64,000 bases of DNA from positions 203,043 through 267,042 of the forward strand of contig CAZGPG010000004.1 in NCBI GenBank assembly GCA_964527735.1, given 5' to 3'. The position numbers and the translations under genes were made by a program. This DNA comes from JBEBVQ01 sp964527735. GTDB taxonomy: Bacteria > Bacteroidota > Bacteroidia > Chitinophagales > Chitinophagaceae. The notes beneath the pieces were generated by a model, which was given only the letters and a program-made list of their open reading frames with translations, did no database searches and was not told the origin of the DNA. Below, one piece after another: positions 51,601-60,885 of this stretch. Numbering within the stretch: position 1 is the stretch's first letter; each line of letters starts with the position of its first letter.

Positions 51601-54600
51601 AATCTCCGCTATTAACACACAAAGACCTGACACGATAATATACTATACTGTTTACCGGAGGTGTCGTATAGTAAAGCAAATTAGGATCTGATCCTCCTGA
51701 AACATTCGTCCAGGGACCGGCAGTACTGGGCGCTTGTTGCCATTGGTATGTGATACCGGAAGTGAAATCCGGATCACGGGTAGTCAGTGTATAAACGCTT
51801 CCCGGGCATTGGGGAGTAGTAATATCCGGTGTTACGAAGACCGTAGCCTGTGGTTGTCCGGCGCAAGCCTCACCTGTACCTGTATACAGTCCGGGTTGTG
51901 TAAGTTGCTCTTTAAGTATTCTGTTCCTTAACGTGTCTACCGAACTGGCCACTCCTGAATAAAACTGCCAGGGATTGCCGCCGGTTTGTTCTGCAAGCCG
52001 GAGTCCGGGTTCGGCTTTAATACTTCCCATCCAGGGTTCTTTATAATAAATAGCAGCATCATAGTCATAAGGGCCACCGCCGGCAGCTACATCTGCATAA
52101 AAAAACATGGAGTCCGGCGATACATATGCCGGCGGCTTCGTACCGCTATACTGGCGTACGTCCACAGAAGCCGGGATTGTCGTGCCGTTCCAGGTAATAA
52201 CCGCAACCGTATCTTCACCAAAGGTAAATACCTGCGGCACGCCTGTTGCAGGAGTAGCAGGCACAGCAAGTGCAACAGGTGGCAATACGGCAGGTATAAA
52301 TTCATATGCACCGATATCCGGTACACCATGTAAGGGAAGTGTGCTTCGCGGATTGCCATCTATATCGTTGGCATTCCCTGATATATGTATACCTCTGCCA
52401 TTTAATGACCAGGATGCAGCATCATTGGGGTTGGGCCGTAACGTCGTATCATTCACAAACCCGGGCCGGTATGACAATGAGTTTCTATCAAGACCACTGG
52501 CAGTACGCCACGAAGCAAGGCTGTTGTATGTACCAGTAGGGGCAAATGCTTTTTGCACGAGTGCTCCGCCAGGCTGACTGGTATAAATATTGTTATAATC
52601 CATCACATTGCTGGCCACAGCAAGATTCACATATAATGCACGTCCGCCGCTACTATTGGCAAATACATTGTTATATATCCGGTTGCTGGATACGCCGGAA
52701 TAACTAAAATATCCGGCATAAACATTGGTTGCTGAACCGCCAATAACGTTTACACTGTTATTATAGATATTCTGGAATACGCTGCTGGTTGCATATATCC
52801 CACCCATAGCAGAAGAAGCGGTAGGCCCTCCCTTTATGACAATTTCATTGTTTGCAACGGTGGTAGGATTGCTTGCTGACGAATAGGTAGTAGAGAAATA
52901 TATTCCATGAGCCTGTGCAGTCGTCCCGGTCCCACCGGGTACATAAATATGATTACCCGTTATTTCAATTTGCTCATACGTATTGCTGACGTTCACGCCA
53001 TACTGCGTAGATGCAGTTGTTGACGGGTTTGCTTTCACCACATTGTTTCGGAATTTTATATTCTTTGTATATTGAAAATACATACCGGTATTCCCGAAAT
53101 TCTCTATAGTGTTATTGTCAAAAATGCAATCAGAACCATTAAGGATTACTGAAGACGTCCCCTGAAACAAAATGCCGATTCCACCACCACGAAGCGTGTT
53201 ATTGGAAATCACAAGACCGCCTCCGAAGTAATTATTTGCAACGACATTACCTGCTTTCGCAGCTATAAGCGCATTGCCAAAGCTGTTGCTCGTACTGGTT
53301 GGAGCTGTTATTATACAACTATCTATGGTAATGCGATCTGTTGTATCTCCAATAGAAAATACGGTAGTATAAAGTGTGCTTGAACCTGTTTGCGACAGGG
53401 TAATCCGCTTGAAGATTATATCGTGTGTGTTTGAAAGCTGCATTACATAATTATTTCCGGAACCCGATGACGGATTGGCGATAATTACGTCGTTTGCGTT
53501 ACCCGTTTCAGATCGGAATGTGATCGTGTTTAGCGGACTGCTATTCGGTATCTCACGGATCTGCATTTCTCCGTTATAGGTGCCTGGCCTTATGTTAAAC
53601 ACAACCGGGCCGCATACACCGGATTTATGCAGCTCATTTACAGCATCTGTTACAAATGGAAAATCCGGGTTAGTGCCACCTATGGTATAATTACCCGATA
53701 GTCCCGCTCTGATATATGTATTCAAGGTATCTGTAGGATGGACAGGAACAGGCAAACTATTCGGCATTGCCCCCCATGCTTTAATATAAATCGGGGAATT
53801 AGCTGTTACACTGACATTATTATGTAAGGTAATGATTGCTTTATCAGATCCGGCGCCTCCTATGGTATCCAATGTGTTATTCCACTGCACGGGTGTTTGC
53901 AATACACCGTTAAGCATCCAGCGTACCTCCATACTGTTTACAGGTACGCTGCCCGTATTCTGTACCTCAACCGTTACAGGGTATGTACCCGGACAGATAT
54001 ACTCCGGCTCCGCAATCTTGTTAACACGCACCCGGGTAGTCTGCCGTGCATACGTGATCAGAATGTTCGCCCGGGATGCATTTGATGTAAAAGTAAGCAC
54101 CGGCGTCGGCTCACGTCCTGAATACAATACTCGTCGGGGACCACTTAAAGTCCTGAATGTTATCGCTTTATTGCTGACATTTCCAAAATCCCGGATAATC
54201 AGACTATGAATAAATATCTCAAGGCTTCCGCCACTATATACGAAAGGCGTTATTGTAAATGGCATCCAGTTTGTCACCGAAGGCCAGTTTGTTGTATTCG
54301 GGGAAAACTCGTTTGTTCCGATATATGCCCACCCGTTTCCGGAAGCCAGCGAGGTATCTATATAATCCTGCATAATCGGCTCTGATATATATTCTGTGTG
54401 TGTTAAACCGGAACGCTGGAAAAAATGCAGTCTTGAGATGGCACCGTTCATCAGCACGGCATCATTGCTCTTGAACCAGGCTAATTCTTTAATGGTGTCG
54501 CCGGGAAAAATATTGGCCGCCGCCAGTTCTTCTTCTGTATACAGCATAACAATACGCGCTTTCATACTATCCAAACCACTCTGATAGATTGGTCCGGCCG

Positions 54601-54712
54601 TAGAACCATTGCTCGTTCCATTTCCGATTTGCGACTGGATCTGTGCCTGAATAAATTGCACAGACATTAAAATGAGTGCGATACTACAAAATATCAATTT
54701 TTTCATTTTCAT
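48644..54712 (-). CDS. Large T9SS-secreted protein with parallel beta-helix (type A sorting domain)
   Basis: A 2022-residue secreted protein. Signal peptide MKKLIFCSIALILMSVQFIQAQ (starts at 54712 or 54706). Next come an N-terminal jelly-roll-like region, an APHP-type module (VNKIAEPEYICPGTYPVTVEVQNTG), and a right-handed parallel beta-helix at about 370-800 with many NNTxxxxGxGIxF and NNVF turns. Then come several Ig-like modules, including two related copies of a YYVAASS/FYVSSELG and TPVT(I/V) unit. An Ig-like segment FSSYQWYRNGTLIPGATNRQ and a type A sorting domain (IRVYPNPVSAMVYIE, ending VLHLSRLIKAAK) finish it. The first 45 codons of the longer frame are not signal-like. It follows the type B cargo gene at 54851 on the same strand. 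Probably an adhesin or glycan-binding surface protein. Confidence 0.9.
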   Translation of the reverse strand: MKMKKLIFCSIALILMSVQFIQAQIQSQIGNGTSNGSTAGPIYQSGLDSMKARIVMLYTEEELAAANIFPGDTIKELAWFKSNDAVLMNGAISRLHFFQRSGLTHTEYISEPIMQDYIDTSLASGNGWAYIGTNEFSPNTTNWPSVTNWMPFTITPFVYSGGSLEIFIHSLIIRDFGNVSNKAITFRTLSGPRRVLYSGREPTPVLTFTSNASRANILITYARQTTRVRVNKIAEPEYICPGTYPVTVEVQNTGSVPVNSMEVRWMLNGVLQTPVQWNNTLDTIGGAGSDKAIITLHNNVSVTANSPIYIKAWGAMPNSLPVPVHPTDTLNTYIRAGLSGNYTIGGTNPDFPFVTDAVNELHKSGVCGPVVFNIRPGTYNGEMQIREIPNSSPLNTITFRSETGNANDVIIANPSSGSGNNYVMQLSNTHDIIFKRITLSQTGSSTLYTTVFSIGDTTDRITIDSCIITAPTSTSNSFGNALIAAKAGNVVANNYFGGGLVISNNTLRGGGIGILFQGTSSVILNGSDCIFDNNTIENFGNTGMYFQYTKNIKFRNNVVKANPSTTASTQYGVNVSNTYEQIEITGNHIYVPGGTGTTAQAHGIYFSTTYSSASNPTTVANNEIVIKGGPTASSAMGGIYATSSVFQNIYNNSVNVIGGSATNVYAGYFSYSGVSSNRIYNNVFANSSGGRALYVNLAVASNVMDYNNIYTSQPGGALVQKAFAPTGTYNSLASWRTASGLDRNSLSYRPGFVNDTTLRPNPNDAASWSLNGRGIHISGNANDIDGNPRSTLPLHGVPDIGAYEFIPAVLPPVALAVPATPATGVPQVFTFGEDTVAVITWNGTTIPASVDVRQYSGTKPPAYVSPDSMFFYADVAAGGGPYDYDAAIYYKEPWMGSIKAEPGLRLAEQTGGNPWQFYSGVASSVDTLRNRILKEQLTQPGLYTGTGEACAGQPQATVFVTPDITTPQCPGSVYTLTTRDPDFTSGITYQWQQAPSTAGPWTNVSGGSDPNLLYYTTPPVNSIVYYRVRSLCVNSGDSVVSTAFGIPVVPSAQMVSVTDGSRCGAGTVSLSAAGSPGATLYWYNDSTAGTLLDTGSTFETPVITTNTTYYVAASSNTKEERLASPTPGTSTVAPSAGQHLKFDVHTIATINTIDIYQRRTSGRRVSGGPLLMDSVRIFILNLQGDTVGRTPFYSFYADTTGITLEVLPVNITLAPGEYRITIRGTGAQLVRETSSNTNVSLDFPFETPSGAISVRAGGASLTSSNLLTTYQYLYNWSVSVPCESPRQAVTAILGTPPAFAVSATPVVCNNEVAILTVTSTPANFDSVTWTPVTGLYTNAAGTTPYTGGNAATVYARTSTPGRHTFVASAYNTTTACGNIDTVRKFVQPAQATATANPADICVNGSTTLRLDHAPDFGSGTIQWQSSPDGISYTDIPGSALPTYATGLLNTTSYYRAVLKNSDGAACINVPLTVTVNQTEVLSTNSVIRCGADSVTLTATGSPGSVLNWYNAISGGSLLDTGVSFTTPFLSSTTTFYVSSELGKRSHYIGRQYRTTAGTVSGSNDSGGLFFDAYVPFMLDSVAIYPVGTGTGTVTILLNTANGARLDSTTVTVTGTPAPGTKTFVPVQFNVPAGSLLLTVKRTGGGVTGLMRESVAPASNEIIFPYTIAGLASVIRGTGSSVITKTYPFLYDWKIYQHCESSRTPVTVTITQPPAFTAEALPANICIGDTTMLTATSANTQYIYEWTPGAYTGSNIPVAPANNTVYYVKALDNSGGINDGCVNYDSVIVSVNPLPPATVTSAGNTAFCEGDSVFLFANSGAGYSFQWQLNNTDITGAITSFIYAREDGAYTVKVTDINTCMTISDPEDVTVHPAPEPVIIPEGATLATGSFSSYQWYRNGTLIPGATNRQHTPEGDGNYTVMVRDANNCPGISEPYSFVVGVRNINNRPDIRVYPNPVSAMVYIESPVPVQVTLSSVDGKVVFHQKGVQQIDISSLSDAVYMIRVADLDGQVLHLSRLIKAAK

Positions 54713-54850
54713 AAAATATTGAACGGTGATCGGATCGTTTTTTATCTGGTGGCAGGCACCAGCCATGTACTTGTGTTTCATAGGTCTGTTATTTAATAAC
54801 CGGCTTCTGCAAAGCCAGATATGAAGTTTATGGATTCTCTGTTTCAATAA

Positions 54851-57800
54851 TTATCTCATCAGTGTCACCGTACCTGTAAACAGCCTGGCATTACCGTCCG
54901 GATATGCGAGGCGGATCATGTAGTTGTATACCCCTCCGTCCTGGGGCACACCGTTCCAGGTGCCATCCCATCCTTCTTTCGGATCGGAGGTACTGAATAT
55001 TTCTTTTCCCCAACGGTTGAACACCCGGAACTCCTGTACTTTTTCGAAATCGATATTACCTATCCGGAACACATCGTTCTTTCCGTCTCCATTAGGGCTG
55101 AAAGCGGAAGGAATAAAGGCCCGGCTTGTAAAATCCACCACCAGCCGGATCGTATCATTGGCATAACACCCCTCCTTCTCACCTATTACCACATATTCTT
55201 TAGTTTCTTCCGGGGTAGCTTCTGTAATATTGGAATTCGGAGCTGATAATCCCCGGATGGGTATCCAGGTATAACGTTCGGCTCCGCTTGCCTGCAGCAG
55301 GATACTTTCTCCATATCGTACCACATGATTTTCGCTGATGATCTTCGTTTCCGGCAGCGGCTTTACCCGCACGAACACTTGTACGGTATCCGGGCATCCG
55401 TAGATGTTCAACCCCGTTACGGTATAGGTCACATCTTCGAGCGGAGATGCAACAGGCGTTGCACAATCATCACAGCTTAAGCTGGTGGCGGGATTAAAAC
55501 CGTTTTCGTACCAGCGGAATTCTGATCCGCTGTCTGCAAACAACTGCACGGATGACCCGTAGCATACGGAAGTATCCGCGATCACAGCGAAGGGCTCGGC
55601 GAAGTATACCGATAGTGTATCGGCAATGACACATCCATGACGGCTTACAGAAGAAACAGTAAGGTGTGTTACCTTATGAATATACGTGGATGTGGTCCGG
55701 CTTGTATCGTCGGGGAAAAATGTGGATCCTCCCCACTTGTATGGAAATGTATATTCCGGTGCATGATGGTACCCGATGCGCATCAGCGGCAGTTCATGAG
55801 TGTTATAGACCGTCAGGCCGGCCTGGCCACAGGCTGAACCTGAAGTGGCAAACGAGTATAGCGTAGACTGGTAATTATTATTAAAGAAATGGGTAAATAC
55901 GGAAGTCACTGTATCTGCATTAGCATAGCAGATATCTACAATCAGATTTTGTGTGGTATCCCAGTTGTAATAAGTATCAAAATCGAAATGTACCCATCCA
56001 CCTCTGGCAAGCATGGCCCGTGGCCCGGTCGCTGTGTACACCTGCTCTGTACCCAACAGAAATCCGGCGCCGGGGTCGAGCGCCTGCTGATCTGTACAAC
56101 CAAGCGAAATGGTAATACTGTCGTACAAAGCGCCACTACCTGTTGATGATATATGGAATGCCAGACTCTTCAACGTACCGGAGTACATACCCGAAGCCCT
56201 GAGATCGCTTGCACGCAACAGGTACTGATGGCGTGATGTCGTGGCAAAGCCGCCACCAAACGGCGTACTGCCCGGGTTAGTAATATTTTGTATTACAATT
56301 GCTGTGGGCGGCACGGCTTCCACTGTATCATTTTTCGTAGCCGGTAATTGAGCTTCCAGGCCACACATCAGGTTTGTGACCGGTTTCGGGCCCAGAATAT
56401 CCACTTCCAGATGGAGCGTATCCGGATCGCACATAATGTGGGGACTTACCGGAGATATCACAAACTCATTCGCATCATTATCCACCACTACGGTAATCCT
56501 GTCGGTATGTCTGCAGCCGCCGATATCAGAGACACCGTCATACACCGTTGTTACTTCCGGCCGGGCATCAGGAGTGGCACAATTGGTACAGCTCAGGCTG
56601 GATACCGGCGATCCACCGGGTAATGCCGACCAGGTAACACTACCGGTACCGGTAGACTTCAGCGTTACCGGTACACCGGCGCAGGTAACCTTTCTTGTAT
56701 TGATCACCGTACCGGAACGAATGTATATGGGCAGAGAGAATGTCTGTGTAATAGCTACGCCCGGAGGCTTACAGGTAGAATCTTTTACAGCTACCGTAAA
56801 TATCTTCAATCCGGTATCGGCGCACGAAGGGGTCCAGTTGAAGCAGCCGAGTACAGATGCTGTACCTATACCATTATAATTGGTTGACGATCCGGGAGCA
56901 ATAATGGCATGGTTATCCGAAACAGCAAGGACACCGTCTACCGCCGTGGTGGCAATATCATAACAAAAACTTACAGGCTGGTTTACAGATCCTTCAACCA
57001 TACCGTTTACCACCACACTGCCGTAGAAAGATCCGGAAACAGTATCAAAAGTCGGGGGGGGTATATTACAGCCAAGCACCTGTATCTGTATATCACGCAT
57101 TACAGTACCAAGCCGGACACCATTCCGCCATTTGCTTACCCGCATGGCAACTGTATTGGCGCTGATCATTACAGGTGTAAAACTCATTTGCCCGGAAAGT
57201 TGATCAAATTGAAATGTATTACCGGTAGCAAAAGGCTCCGTAAGACTGTACCCTGCGCGAAAAGCAAGATTGGTGGCATTATAATAGCCAACACAGTTTG
57301 ATCCTGTAATGGAACGGGGATAGATAAACTCAAAGCTCAGGGAATCATTATCCGGATCCACTGCCCCATTATTGAGCGTATAGGGACTGTTGATGCATAC
57401 ATACGGAACCGGGGGATTCGAAAACCAGGGCGAGGACTGCTGCTGTACATATTGATTATTCAGCGTTGCTTCCACATACAGGGCTACTGACCCGGCAACA
57501 TTATGATTTGGATTACGCGCAACGATAGAAGTATAAAACGTCCAGTAATCACATTGGGATGGGAGCGTTATCACTGCACCATACCAGATTTCCCGGAATC
57601 CGGGCAGCGATCCGCTATCACATTCGGTAGGATATCCGGGGCAGCCGAGGAGTACTTCTTTCCCGTTACCCGTTCCGTCGGGCAGCTGAGTAAGCTGGCT
57701 CATGGTTACCTGCCCGGTCTGATTACTGCAAGAGTTGAAATAACAAAGGCGTATGGTATTGGGCTCGCTGATTCCTCCGCAATCCCTGTAAAACTTCAGA

Positions 57801-57949
57801 TAGAACTGGTAGGTGGAGCCGCTTACCCATTCATAAATAAGCTCTGCTCCGGCAGCATGGCTTGCTTCCGCACGGCCGGGCAGCAAGCTCATACAAAGCC
57901 ATAAAAACGCTGACAGGGCAAGGTTATGTATATTTATCAAACGAAACAT
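54851..57949 (-). CDS. T9SS-secreted protein with type B (CHU_C/gliding-associated) sorting domain
   Basis: A 1032-residue secreted protein. Signal peptide LALSAFLWLCMSLLPGRAEA, then the SHAAGAELIYEWVSGSTY start and FYRDCGGISEPN, which are typical of large gliding-motility-associated secreted proteins. Internal Ig/PKD-like modules carry Cys pairs in SSLSCTNCATPDARP and TSLSCDDCATPVASP. The type B sorting domain has FIPSAFSPNGDGKNDVFRIG, VFNRWGKEIFS and GWDGTWNGVPQDGGVYNYMIRL. The ATG at 57949 is preferred to TTG one codon upstream. It heads a leftward pair with the beta-helix cargo (139-bp gap) and is divergent from the TPR kinase at 58172. Three 25-bp-spaced RTAAACAC sites lie in the shared region. 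Confidence 0.9.
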   Translation of the reverse strand: MFRLINIHNLALSAFLWLCMSLLPGRAEASHAAGAELIYEWVSGSTYQFYLKFYRDCGGISEPNTIRLCYFNSCSNQTGQVTMSQLTQLPDGTGNGKEVLLGCPGYPTECDSGSLPGFREIWYGAVITLPSQCDYWTFYTSIVARNPNHNVAGSVALYVEATLNNQYVQQQSSPWFSNPPVPYVCINSPYTLNNGAVDPDNDSLSFEFIYPRSITGSNCVGYYNATNLAFRAGYSLTEPFATGNTFQFDQLSGQMSFTPVMISANTVAMRVSKWRNGVRLGTVMRDIQIQVLGCNIPPPTFDTVSGSFYGSVVVNGMVEGSVNQPVSFCYDIATTAVDGVLAVSDNHAIIAPGSSTNYNGIGTASVLGCFNWTPSCADTGLKIFTVAVKDSTCKPPGVAITQTFSLPIYIRSGTVINTRKVTCAGVPVTLKSTGTGSVTWSALPGGSPVSSLSCTNCATPDARPEVTTVYDGVSDIGGCRHTDRITVVVDNDANEFVISPVSPHIMCDPDTLHLEVDILGPKPVTNLMCGLEAQLPATKNDTVEAVPPTAIVIQNITNPGSTPFGGGFATTSRHQYLLRASDLRASGMYSGTLKSLAFHISSTGSGALYDSITISLGCTDQQALDPGAGFLLGTEQVYTATGPRAMLARGGWVHFDFDTYYNWDTTQNLIVDICYANADTVTSVFTHFFNNNYQSTLYSFATSGSACGQAGLTVYNTHELPLMRIGYHHAPEYTFPYKWGGSTFFPDDTSRTTSTYIHKVTHLTVSSVSRHGCVIADTLSVYFAEPFAVIADTSVCYGSSVQLFADSGSEFRWYENGFNPATSLSCDDCATPVASPLEDVTYTVTGLNIYGCPDTVQVFVRVKPLPETKIISENHVVRYGESILLQASGAERYTWIPIRGLSAPNSNITEATPEETKEYVVIGEKEGCYANDTIRLVVDFTSRAFIPSAFSPNGDGKNDVFRIGNIDFEKVQEFRVFNRWGKEIFSTSDPKEGWDGTWNGVPQDGGVYNYMIRLAYPDGNARLFTGTVTLMR

Positions 57950-58082
57950 CAACTTATAGAGATGCTTTTAATAGCGATCAATCAGAACTGTTAAAAAACC
58001 ATACCCCCATGAACCGGAAACACCGGATATTGCTATGCAGGCATAAACAAAGATGATTTTAACTTTACAGGTAGAAATAATA

Positions 58083-58140
58083 GTAAACACGGAATTTAAA
58101 ACTCAGGGTAAACACTTATTTTTACGATCTTTATAAACAC
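58083..58140. promoter_or_regulatory. Three RTAAACAC sites spaced exactly 25 bp
   Basis: GTAAACAC at 58083-58090, GTAAACAC at 58108-58115 and ATAAACAC at 58133-58140 are direct repeats with a 25-bp step. A fourth related ATAAACAA lies at 58043. They occupy the middle of the 222-bp gap between the divergent cargo gene (57949) and kinase gene (58172). Direct, regularly spaced sites suggest cooperative binding by a dimeric regulator, plausibly the LuxR-type product at 60232. Confidence 0.65.
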
Positions 58141-58171
58141 AAAATATTCCCCTGTTACCGGGTGGATTTCA

Positions 58172-60235
58172 ATGAAGTGTAACACACTATATAATATCTC
58201 AGGATTCCGGCATTCCGGATTCTTTCTGCGGGTACTTACGGGGATCATGCTATATACCCTTAGCGTTCCGCCGGTGAAAACCCACGGGCAATCACCCGGC
58301 GAGATCCCGCGCCCTCAGGAAATACCTGCGGATCCTGTCATCCGGTTTCCCGGCGTTACAGGTGTGCCGGATTCTGTCCGGACTTTGGTACACACAAATC
58401 CCGAAGTTGCCTATCAGATTATAACAGAAAACATGGCCGTCCGTGAAGAAGATCCGGGATATGACGACTGGATGTTTGAGTTCCTGCTTGTTTCCGGTAT
58501 GCTGAAAGTTGAAGAAGGCGATTACGAAGCAGGAAAACAATTGTGCCTGCAGGCAATAATCCAGAGCAGAAAGACCTCGCAATTCTTCGTCAACAGCAGC
58601 AGGGCTTTTAATAGTGCGGGTAATGCATTTTCATACCAGAGTGATTATAAAGAAGCGGCAAAATATTATTACTATGCCATAACCATGGCCGAGCAGGATA
58701 CCGCCGCCGCTATATACCTGGGCCGCTTTTACAATAATATGGCAACGGTGCTCATGTCGGTTCACCAAAACGACCGGGCTATTTATTATCTCGACAAAGC
58801 CGAGATTGCCAATACGCAAAGCGGCGCCTATAATATGCTGCCGTCTGTTTACAGCAATAAGGGTGTCATTTATTCACGGCAGGGACATCTTGACAGCGCA
58901 AACATATATTTTCACCGGGCGCTGGAACTTGCAAGGAAATATACCAAAGAGCAAACCGAGATCGCAGCGCTGATCAATATCGGGGCCAACTATATAGAGC
59001 GGGGACGCCCGGCGGAAGCTATCCCTTACCTCGAAGAGGTGATACACTCAAAAAAAGGTGTAAATCCTTATTACAAGGAAACAAACGCATTATACATGCT
59101 CGGTGTTGCATACATCTATACGGAAGATTATTCCCGCGCCGAACAATTCCTGAAACAGGCATTGGAAAAAGCCAAAGCATACGGAATACCGGAGTTTGTG
59201 CACGAAACACATGCTCAATTGTCTGACCTGTACCATCAGAAGAAAGACTTCCGGCAGGCGTTCCTGCATCACCAGGCCTACATCAAGCTTAAAGACAGCA
59301 TTACCGGTAAAGAAAATGCGGCAGCGGTAAACCTGCTTGAAATAAAATACCGTACCGCACAAAAAGACAAAGAGCTGGTTGAAAAACAACTGCTGATAAA
59401 AGAACAGGAACGCGAACTGACAAAGAAGAATGTATGGATCGGCGGCATTGCTCTCGGGAGCTTAACGATCATCGCCCTGCTTATCGGCGTATACCAGAAA
59501 TACCGCCACCGGCAGCGCCTCCAGGATAAGCAGATACAAATACTGACAAAAGAACAGGAGATCGGGCGACTGAAAGCTATGATCCAGGGCGAGGAAAAAG
59601 AACGCAGCCGCCTGGCGAGAGAACTGCACGATGGAATAGGAGGGACGCTGGCCGCCGTAAAAATGAGCTTCAGGGCAGTACAGAAAAATTTCCGCTTTCT
59701 CGAAGAAACAGAAAGCTTCTCGGAAGCGATGAATATGCTCGATATTATGTCGAACGAACTACGGGAAGCCGCCCACAACCTGATGCCGGAAAGCATCATC
59801 CAGAACGGGCTTCCGGAATCTGTGCTCCGCTATTGCGCACAGATCAAAAAAGGGAAAAATCTGAATATCGAATGTCAGATATACGGATCTTTTGAGCACC
59901 TTGATGCAGACGTTGTTATTTCCGTGTATCGTATCATCCAGGAGCTGCTTCACAATGTGGTGAAACACGCAAAAGCTTCCCACGCCATCGTGCAGCTCAG
60001 CCTGCATAACGAGCTGCTGAGCATCGTGCTGGAAGATAACGGCATCGGGTTTGATCCCGGTTGGGAAACCAGCGGCATCGGGCTGAAGAACCTGCGCTCC
60101 CGCATACATCATATGAACGGGCGCATGACCATCGAAACAACAACCGGGCAGGGATCCGGCAATACTGCCGTCCAGAGCGGAACAACCATTTACATCGAAA
60201 TTGATCTTACACCGCGAAAAAGAACCCTCACATGA
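58172..60235 (+). CDS. TPR-domain sensor histidine kinase (HisKA_3), second locus
   Basis: A 687-residue kinase with the same plan as those at 35430 and 38230. It has an N-terminal export segment (LRVLTGIMLYTLSVPPVKTHG), periplasmic TPR units (YNNMATVLMSVHQNDRAIYYLDKAE, YSNKGVIYSRQGHLDSANIYFHRAL, NIGANYIERGRPAEAIPYLEEV) and a membrane helix at about 418-443. A coiled coil leads to HisKA_3 with His486 in SRLARELHDGIGGTL. The HATPase shows HNVVKHAKASHA, VLEDNGIGFDPG and SGIGLKNLRSRI. The stop overlaps the regulator start (ATGA), so the pair is translationally coupled. It is divergent from two T9SS cargo genes. Confidence 0.94.
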   Translation: MKCNTLYNISGFRHSGFFLRVLTGIMLYTLSVPPVKTHGQSPGEIPRPQEIPADPVIRFPGVTGVPDSVRTLVHTNPEVAYQIITENMAVREEDPGYDDWMFEFLLVSGMLKVEEGDYEAGKQLCLQAIIQSRKTSQFFVNSSRAFNSAGNAFSYQSDYKEAAKYYYYAITMAEQDTAAAIYLGRFYNNMATVLMSVHQNDRAIYYLDKAEIANTQSGAYNMLPSVYSNKGVIYSRQGHLDSANIYFHRALELARKYTKEQTEIAALINIGANYIERGRPAEAIPYLEEVIHSKKGVNPYYKETNALYMLGVAYIYTEDYSRAEQFLKQALEKAKAYGIPEFVHETHAQLSDLYHQKKDFRQAFLHHQAYIKLKDSITGKENAAAVNLLEIKYRTAQKDKELVEKQLLIKEQERELTKKNVWIGGIALGSLTIIALLIGVYQKYRHRQRLQDKQIQILTKEQEIGRLKAMIQGEEKERSRLARELHDGIGGTLAAVKMSFRAVQKNFRFLEETESFSEAMNMLDIMSNELREAAHNLMPESIIQNGLPESVLRYCAQIKKGKNLNIECQIYGSFEHLDADVVISVYRIIQELLHNVVKHAKASHAIVQLSLHNELLSIVLEDNGIGFDPGWETSGIGLKNLRSRIHHMNGRMTIETTTGQGSGNTAVQSGTTIYIEIDLTPRKRTLT

Positions 60236-60876
60236 AGATCCGAGTCTCTATAGCTGATGATCATCCGCTCATCTTACGCGGCCTGCAAAACCTGCTCACC
60301 AATCATACGGATATCGAGGTTTCCGGTATCTATGAAAACGGAAGCGACCTGCTGGCAGGGCTGACAGTAAACGCACCGGATGTATTGCTGCTGGACATAC
60401 AGATGCCGGACAAAAACGGGCTGGAGCTGACCGGGATCATAGCGCAACAATTCCCGGAGATCGGCATCATTGCACTGACCAATCTCGACAGCCAGTTCTA
60501 CATCAAGAGCATGCTCAACCAGGGCGCGCTTGGGTATATCCTGAAAAATTCGAATGAAGACATCCTGCTTGAGGCCATAAAAACAGTGTACAACCGGGAG
60601 CCATATCTGGAGCCAACCCTGCGTGAGCGTACATGGCGCACCATGATAAAAGGACAGCACGTTACGTCTCCCGATGGGGGGCATTCGCTCACACGCCGGG
60701 AAAAAGAAATACTCCAGCTTATTGCCAAAGAATATACCAGCCAGGAGATCGCCGATAAATTATTCCTGAGCCTCCGCACAGTGGAAACACACCGCATGAA
60801 CCTGATGCTGAAACTGGGCACCAAAAACATGATAGGACTGGTAAAGGCCGCTATACAAATGGGGCTGGTAGAATAA
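60232..60876 (+). CDS. LuxR/NarL-family response regulator
   Basis: A 214-residue regulator partnered with the kinase it overlaps by 4 nt. Receiver features are Asp9-Asp10 (SIADDHPLILRGLQ), phosphorylation site Asp55 in VLLLDIQMPD, IIALTNLDSQ and GYILKNSNED. The output is a LuxR helix-turn-helix (LTRREKEILQLIAKEYTSQEIADKLFLSLRTVETHR). By position its likely targets are the divergent cargo genes and its own operon. Confidence 0.95.
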   Translation: MKIRVSIADDHPLILRGLQNLLTNHTDIEVSGIYENGSDLLAGLTVNAPDVLLLDIQMPDKNGLELTGIIAQQFPEIGIIALTNLDSQFYIKSMLNQGALGYILKNSNEDILLEAIKTVYNREPYLEPTLRERTWRTMIKGQHVTSPDGGHSLTRREKEILQLIAKEYTSQEIADKLFLSLRTVETHRMNLMLKLGTKNMIGLVKAAIQMGLVE

Positions 60877-60885
60877 CTACGTTAT

